A stretch of 6,787 nt of DNA from Chloroflexota bacterium (GTDB taxonomy: Bacteria > Chloroflexota > Limnocylindria > Limnocylindrales > CSP1-4): NCBI GenBank assembly GCA_030271555.1, contig JARXKQ010000063.1, forward strand, positions 1 through 6,787. The letters run 5' to 3'. Below are positions 1 through 4,408 of this stretch, one piece after another. The position numbers and the translations under genes were made by a program. The notes beneath the pieces are model-generated. The model ran no database searches. It saw nothing but the letters and a program-made list of their open reading frames with translations, and was not told where the DNA came from. Every line of letters starts with the position of its first letter. Position 1 is the first letter of the stretch.

Positions 1-101
1 CCCAGCTGGCCCAACGCCCGCGCGAGAGCATCGACCACATCAGCCAGGCCGCCCGTCTTGGCATACGGCTCACACTCGGACGCGACCATCGCAATGCGCA
101 T
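1..101 (-). CDS. glgA: Glycogen synthase (GT5), N-terminal fragment, cut by window edge
   Basis: Reading the minus strand from ATG at 101-99 gives 33 complete codons that stay open to the window edge. The peptide begins [18 protein letters not shown] and continues [16 protein letters not shown]. The [18 protein letters not shown] block is the hallmark N-terminus of GT5 starch/glycogen synthases. Its Lys-Thr-Gly-Gly loop contacts the ADP-glucose diphosphate in known GlgA structures. The enzyme would extend alpha-1,4-glucan chains from ADP-glucose in the cytoplasm. The ATG is chosen because homologues start a few residues before VASE and an in-frame TAG lies upstream at 116-114; ATG at 89-87 is a weaker alternative. 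No clear Shine-Dalgarno sequence precedes the start. The gene is divergent from glgP across a 43-bp gap. More than 90% of the protein lies outside the window, so other GT5 variants cannot be excluded. Confidence 0.88.
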   Translation of the reverse strand, partial: MRIAMVASECEPYAKTGGLADVVDALARALGQL

Positions 102-144
102 GACCGAGCGATGCTAGCGGTGCCTGCGCTAGCATCTGCCTCCC
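102..144. promoter_or_regulatory. Divergent glgA/glgP promoter region
   Basis: These 43 bp separate the divergent start codons of glgA (101) and glgP (145), so any promoters not buried inside the genes must lie here. Each palindrome arm contains TAGCAT, matching the bacterial -10 pattern TANNNT: at 130-135 on plus and 116-111 on minus. Each ends 9 nt before its start codon, which would put transcription starts at or just before the start codons and give leaderless or nearly leaderless mRNAs. That agrees with the absence of a Shine-Dalgarno sequence before either gene. No -35 hexamer is recognisable on either strand. The promoter calls are inference from position and a weak consensus. Confidence 0.35.
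110..136. promoter_or_regulatory. Perfect 10-bp inverted repeat, candidate operator
   Basis: The left arm GATGCTAGCG (110-119) and right arm CGCTAGCATC (127-136) are exact reverse complements around a 7-nt centre (120-126). Each arm also contains GCTAGC, itself a palindrome. The element sits 8 nt from each divergent start codon, so it is centred exactly between the genes. It lies outside both coding regions, and each arm carries an in-frame TAG for the gene it precedes. A dimeric repressor or activator site controlling both glycogen synthesis and breakdown is the simplest reading. A hairpin in a leader RNA, or two overlapping divergent -10 elements, are alternatives. It does not match the CRP consensus TGTGA-N6-TCACA. 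The symmetry is seen directly; the function is inferred. Confidence 0.6.
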
Positions 145-2319
145 GTGCTTCGAAGGATTGATATTCCCACCCTGCCCCCGCAGGGCGTCCGACTTCCCCC
201 ACAGCTCGACGGGCTGAACCGGTTGGCCTACAACGCCTATTGGATGTGGCACCCCCGGGTGCGCGTCCTATTCCGGCGCATCGACGTCGGCTCCTGGCTG
301 CGCTATCGGAATCCCGTGCCGTTGGTCCAGGTGCAGCGCGATTGGTCGGAGATCCTCGACGACGTCGACCTGATGGCCGAGTACCGCACGCTGCTCGACG
401 GCTTTGATCGCTACATGGACAACGGCGCCGGCCACTGGTTCGACCGTGAGCACGGCGAGCAGCTTGACGGGCCGGTCGCGTATTTCTGCGCCGAGTACGG
501 CCTGCACGAGTCGCTCGGCATCTACTCAGGCGGCCTGGGCGTCTTGGCCGGCGACCATCTCAAGGCGGCCAGCGACATGGCCATCCCGTTCGTCGGCGTT
601 GGCCTCTTCTACCGCCACGGCTATTTCCGCCAGACGATCGATGCCGACGGCCACCAGGAACACGCCTATCCCGACTTCGACCCGCGGCTGCTGCCGCTGA
701 AGCGCGTTGCCGGTGAGGACGGTGGGCCGCTACGCGTGGGCGTGGAGCTGCCCGGCCGCACTGTGTGGTGTGCGGTCTGGTTGGCCGAGGTGGGCCGGGT
801 ACCGCTCCTGCTACTGGACACGGACATCCCTGACAACGACGAGGCCGACCGGCCCATCACGCACATCCTGTATGTCCGCGGGCGGGAGATGCGGCTCCAC
901 CAGGAGATGGTCCTGGGCGTGGGTGGCACGCGCGCCCTGCGCGCCCTGGGCATCCAGCCACGCGCATGGCATCTGAACGAGGGCCACAGCGCGTTCATGC
1001 TCGTCGAGCGCACGCGCGAGCTGATGGTGGGCGGCCTGGCGCAGGACGCGGCGTTCGAGCAGGTCAAGCGCAACGCCGTGTTCACGATCCACACCCCAGT
1101 CAGCGCGGGCAACGAGCGCTTTGACGCTGCCCTCGTGCGCCGCCTGGCCGCGCCGCTCGTCGCCGACAGCGGCCTCGATCTCGAGCGCGTCATCGAGCGC
1201 GGCCGCGGCACGGACAACGACGCGGGCCAGTTCGACATGACCGCGTTCTCACTGCGCACGACGAACGGCGCGAATGCCGTGTCACACCTGCATGCCGAGA
1301 CGGCCAACGCGACCTGGTCGGGCGTCGTCGACCAGCCCATCCTGGGCATCACCAATGGCGTGCACCCGCCGTCGTGGATCGGCGGCCCGGCGCGCGCTCT
1401 GTACGAGATGTTGGGGGCCGACCTCGACAACCTCGACGCGGCGACGAAGCCGTTCTGGAAGGATGTCGGGAAAATCCCCGACGCTCAGCTCTGGGAGGCA
1501 CACCGCCGCCAGAAGCTTGAGCTGGCGTACTTTTCGCGCCGCCGCCTGCAGAACCAATTCGCGCGTCACGGCGAGGCGCCAATGGTGCTCGAGGAGCTGT
1601 CCGAGGCACTCGATCCGGACGTGCTGACGATCGGCTTCGCGCGCCGGTTCGCGACCTACAAGCGCGCATCGCTCATCTTTTCCGACGAGGACCGCCTGGC
1701 ACGCATCCTGCTCAACGCTGAGCGGCCGGTCCAGATCGTGTTCGCCGGCAAGGCCCACCCCGCCGACCGGCCGGGGCAGCGCGTCATCCAGGACATCTTC
1801 ACCAAGAGCCGCGCCCCAAAGTTCGACCATCGCGTCTTTGTCCTCGAGGACTACGACATCCGCGTCGGGCGCTACCTCGTGTCAGGCGTCGACGTTTGGC
1901 TGAATACGCCGCGCCGCCCGCTCGAGGCATCAGGGACGAGCGGCATGAAGGCGGCGATGAACGGGATCATCAACTGCTCGATCCTCGATGGCTGGTGGGA
2001 CGAGGGCTATGACGGCACCAACGGCTGGGCCATCGGTTCGCGCGAGACATCGCCCGATGAGGGGGCGCAGGACTGGGCGGACTCGCAGGACCTCTATCGG
2101 TTGCTCGAGACCGAGATCGTGCCGCGCTACTACGAGCGCGACGCAAACGGCATCCCGACGCGCTGGCTGGAGATGATGAAGGCGTCGATGGCCACGATCG
2201 TGTGGGAGTTCTCGACGAGCCGCATGCTCCAGGAATACGTCGAGCAGCTGTACCTGCCGGCGGCCGAAAATGCCGCGGCAAGATTGGCAGCGGCCCGACA
2301 AGCGTCCGCGGCGTCGTAA
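145..2319 (+). CDS. glgP: Alpha-glucan (glycogen) phosphorylase, GT35, TIGR02094 type
   Basis: This 724-residue cytoplasmic enzyme should release glucose-1-phosphate from the non-reducing ends of alpha-1,4-glucans, using phosphate and pyridoxal phosphate. Residues about 20-100 (LAYNAYWMWHPRVRVLF) match the DUF3417 N-terminal region of this subfamily. Next come the glycine-rich substrate loop GIYSGGLGVLAGDHLKAASD (125-144), HLNEGHSAF (276-284), FTIHTPVSAGNERF (313-326), ITNGVHPPSW (402-411) and RRFATYKRA (500-508). In the last block R501 and K506 correspond to the phosphate-site Arg569 and Lys574 of rabbit phosphorylase. EASGTSGMKAAMNG (594-607) contains the PLP-binding lysine, K602. All core motifs are present and no frameshift is seen. 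The GTG start is used because an in-frame TAG lies at 130-132 and no ATG lies before the conserved region; CTG at 136 is possible. No Shine-Dalgarno sequence is visible. It heads a probable operon with the GH57 gene, and the length suits the short bacterial subfamily. Confidence 0.93.
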   Translation: MLRRIDIPTLPPQGVRLPPQLDGLNRLAYNAYWMWHPRVRVLFRRIDVGSWLRYRNPVPLVQVQRDWSEILDDVDLMAEYRTLLDGFDRYMDNGAGHWFDREHGEQLDGPVAYFCAEYGLHESLGIYSGGLGVLAGDHLKAASDMAIPFVGVGLFYRHGYFRQTIDADGHQEHAYPDFDPRLLPLKRVAGEDGGPLRVGVELPGRTVWCAVWLAEVGRVPLLLLDTDIPDNDEADRPITHILYVRGREMRLHQEMVLGVGGTRALRALGIQPRAWHLNEGHSAFMLVERTRELMVGGLAQDAAFEQVKRNAVFTIHTPVSAGNERFDAALVRRLAAPLVADSGLDLERVIERGRGTDNDAGQFDMTAFSLRTTNGANAVSHLHAETANATWSGVVDQPILGITNGVHPPSWIGGPARALYEMLGADLDNLDAATKPFWKDVGKIPDAQLWEAHRRQKLELAYFSRRRLQNQFARHGEAPMVLEELSEALDPDVLTIGFARRFATYKRASLIFSDEDRLARILLNAERPVQIVFAGKAHPADRPGQRVIQDIFTKSRAPKFDHRVFVLEDYDIRVGRYLVSGVDVWLNTPRRPLEASGTSGMKAAMNGIINCSILDGWWDEGYDGTNGWAIGSRETSPDEGAQDWADSQDLYRLLETEIVPRYYERDANGIPTRWLEMMKASMATIVWEFSTSRMLQEYVEQLYLPAAENAAARLAAARQASAAS

Positions 2320-2332
2320 CGGCGCACCTCAA

Positions 2333-4408
2333 TTGACGGCGCGCATCTCGCTCGCGCTGGTCCTCCACAACCACCAGCCGGTGGGCAACTTCGGCTGGGT
2401 CATCGGCGAGGTTTTCGAGAAGGCATACGAGCCCATGGTCGGGGCGCTGGAGCGCCACCCCACCGTCCGCGTGGCATTGCATTACACGGCGCCACTGCTC
2501 GAGTGGATCGACGCGAACCAGCCGCTGTTCCTCGAGCGGCTGCGGGCGCTCGTAGCGCGCGGCCAGGTCGAGATCGTGGGCGGCGGCCACTTCGAGCCGA
2601 TCCTCGCGGCCCTGCCTGATCGCGACCGAGTTGGCCAGCTAGTGCGGATGCGGGGCGACCTGGAGCGCCGATTCGGCGTCGCGCCCGCTGGGGCCTGGCT
2701 GGCGGAGCGCGTCTGGGAGCCGTCGTTGCCCACCGCGCTGGTCGATGCCGGCTACGCCTACACGGTCCTCGACGACAACCACCTGCGGGGCGCGTCCGTT
2801 GCCGAGGACGAGATGTGGGGCACCTACACCACCGACGACCAGGGCCGGCTGCTGACCATCTTCGGCACGGAGAAAGGCCTGCGCTACCGGATCCCCTGGC
2901 AACCCGTGCCCGAGTTGATTGCGTACCTGCGTGCCGCGGCCACAGAAGACGGCGAGCGGCTGGGGACGATGGGCGACGACGGCGAGAAGTTCGGTGGCTG
3001 GCCAGGCACTGCCGAGTTGAGCTGGGGCAAGGAAGCGTGGGTCGAGACCTGCTTCACGGCCTTGGAGGAAAACTCCGACTGGCTGACGACGGTGACTCCC
3101 TCCGACTGGATGGCTGCCCATCCGCCCATCGGCCGGATCTACGTTCCCACGGCCTCCTACGTCGAGATGACCGAGTGGGTGCTGCCTGTCGACGAGGCAC
3201 CCGTTTTCGGCAAGCTGCTCCACGACGCGGTGGAGGCCGGATCACCGGCCGCGCGCTTCCTACGCGGCGGCATGTGGCGCAACTTTGCTTCGCGCTATCG
3301 CGAGGTCAACGACCTCCACAAGAAGATGCTGCGCGTATCGGCTTTGGTCGACGCTATGCCGGCGGGTGCGCTTCGGGATCGAGCGCTTGATCACCTGTAC
3401 CGCGGCCAATCGAACGACTGCTACTGGCACGGCCTCTTCGGCGGCATCTACCTCGTCCACATGCGCATGGCAACCCTGGCTGAGCTAATCGCCGCGGAGG
3501 ACCTGGCGCTGGGGTCGGCGGCTGCGGGCGGCGTAGCTGACTACGACCTCGACGGCCGCGACGAGGTGCTCATCGGGACCTCGGGCCAGACCGTGCTGGT
3601 CGATCCGGCCGAAGGCGGCGGCATCTCGGCGTGGGACCTGCGCCCGTCACGAGTGGCGCTCGCGTCGGTGATGCGCCGCCGGCCCGAGGCGTACCACGCG
3701 AAGCTGCGCGAGGCAGAGGCCGCGGCCATCAAATCAAAGGCAAAGTCGCTCAGCCCGCACGAGGGCTACACAGCCAAGGAGACGGGCCTGGCCAAACTCC
3801 TCGTTTACGACGACCACGAGCGGCGCAGCGGCCTGGTGCGGATCCTCGATTCGAACGGGAACGAGGTCGGCGACTTCGTCAACGGCGAGTGGAAGCTCGA
3901 ACGCGCGGGTACCGCAGAGCTCGTTCTCAGCCGAACGGCGCCGTCCCTCCACGTGACGAAGGTCATTGGTCTGCGCGGTGATCGCGCCCATGGCGAGCTA
4001 TCGGTGTCCGTAACCGTCGGCGGGGACGACCCGTTCGCCGGCACGCTCCAGATCGAGTGGAACCTGAACCTGCTGGGTGGTGGCGCCAATCCCGAGGCCT
4101 ACTATCGCCGCGGGGAGACCGAGGTTCGTCATGACACGCCCGGCTCGGTTCCGGCCGGCGTCGACCTGTCGTTCGGCAACCGGTACGAGGGGGTCGCCAT
4201 TTCAGCCCAGCCCGAGCCGGCCGCGCCGCAGGAATGGTTCCCTGTGGAAACCGTGTCCAACTCAGAAGCAGGTTTCGAGCGGGTTTATCAAGGGTCGTGT
4301 CTCACCCAGCGCTGGCCGCTCGACCTCGACACCAATGCGCCCGCGACCTTCACCACGACCCTCTGGTTCATGCAGTCGCGCGACCGCTCAACAAGGGAGG
4401 CCCGCTAG
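2333..4408 (+). CDS. GH57 4-alpha-glucanotransferase / alpha-amylase-like enzyme (DUF1925-DUF1926 type)
   Basis: The 691-residue product has the layout of Thermococcus litoralis 4-alpha-glucanotransferase (659 aa). A GH57 barrel (about 1-290) is followed by a DUF1925-like helical part (about 300-390) and a DUF1926-like beta-sandwich (about 400-685). GH57 motifs run in order: HNHQP (12-16), EIVGGGHFEPIL (80-91), AWLAERVWEP (121-130) with the expected nucleophile E125, and MGDDGEKFGGWPGT (213-226) with the acid/base Asp at D215 or D216. YWHGLFGGIYLVHMR (364-378) closes the DUF1925 part. No signal peptide is seen, so it probably acts in the cytoplasm on glucans left by GlgP. Transferase versus hydrolase activity cannot be decided from sequence. 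The TTG start at 2333 lies 13 nt after the glgP stop and fits homologue N-termini. ATG at 2270 would add 21 basic residues and overlap glgP by 50 bp. Neither has a good ribosome binding site. Confidence 0.9.
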   Translation: MTARISLALVLHNHQPVGNFGWVIGEVFEKAYEPMVGALERHPTVRVALHYTAPLLEWIDANQPLFLERLRALVARGQVEIVGGGHFEPILAALPDRDRVGQLVRMRGDLERRFGVAPAGAWLAERVWEPSLPTALVDAGYAYTVLDDNHLRGASVAEDEMWGTYTTDDQGRLLTIFGTEKGLRYRIPWQPVPELIAYLRAAATEDGERLGTMGDDGEKFGGWPGTAELSWGKEAWVETCFTALEENSDWLTTVTPSDWMAAHPPIGRIYVPTASYVEMTEWVLPVDEAPVFGKLLHDAVEAGSPAARFLRGGMWRNFASRYREVNDLHKKMLRVSALVDAMPAGALRDRALDHLYRGQSNDCYWHGLFGGIYLVHMRMATLAELIAAEDLALGSAAAGGVADYDLDGRDEVLIGTSGQTVLVDPAEGGGISAWDLRPSRVALASVMRRRPEAYHAKLREAEAAAIKSKAKSLSPHEGYTAKETGLAKLLVYDDHERRSGLVRILDSNGNEVGDFVNGEWKLERAGTAELVLSRTAPSLHVTKVIGLRGDRAHGELSVSVTVGGDDPFAGTLQIEWNLNLLGGGANPEAYYRRGETEVRHDTPGSVPAGVDLSFGNRYEGVAISAQPEPAAPQEWFPVETVSNSEAGFERVYQGSCLTQRWPLDLDTNAPATFTTTLWFMQSRDRSTREAR
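4405..4408. other. Shared CTAG of two convergent stop codons
   Basis: The GH57 gene ends with TAG at 4406-4408 on the plus strand, and the ATPase gene ends with TAG read on the minus strand from 4407 to 4405. The self-complementary tetranucleotide CTAG therefore supplies both stops, and the genes overlap tail to tail by 4 bp. There is no intergenic space for a terminator, and I see no strong stem-loop followed by a T-run on either side. Transcripts from both directions probably extend into the opposing gene. Confidence 0.85.

Noticed and set aside
110..136. CRP-type cAMP receptor site in the divergent gap, prompted by the possible cyclase gene
   Set aside because: The arms contain GCTAGC, not TGTGA/TCACA, so the consensus does not fit.
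153..165. GAAGG followed by ATT at 163 as the true glgP start
   Set aside because: ATT is a very rare start codon and GTG at 145 is available in frame; the conserved region begins well downstream of both.
666..1430. Open frame of 254 codons on the minus strand inside glgP
   Set aside because: It lies wholly opposite well-conserved phosphorylase motifs and its Arg/Ser/Pro-rich product looks like no family. Long antisense frames are expected in GC-rich genes.
1970..2590. Minus-strand frame of 206 codons spanning the glgP-GH57 junction
   Set aside because: It overlaps conserved coding sequence of both genes, has no recognisable domain and has biased shadow-frame composition.
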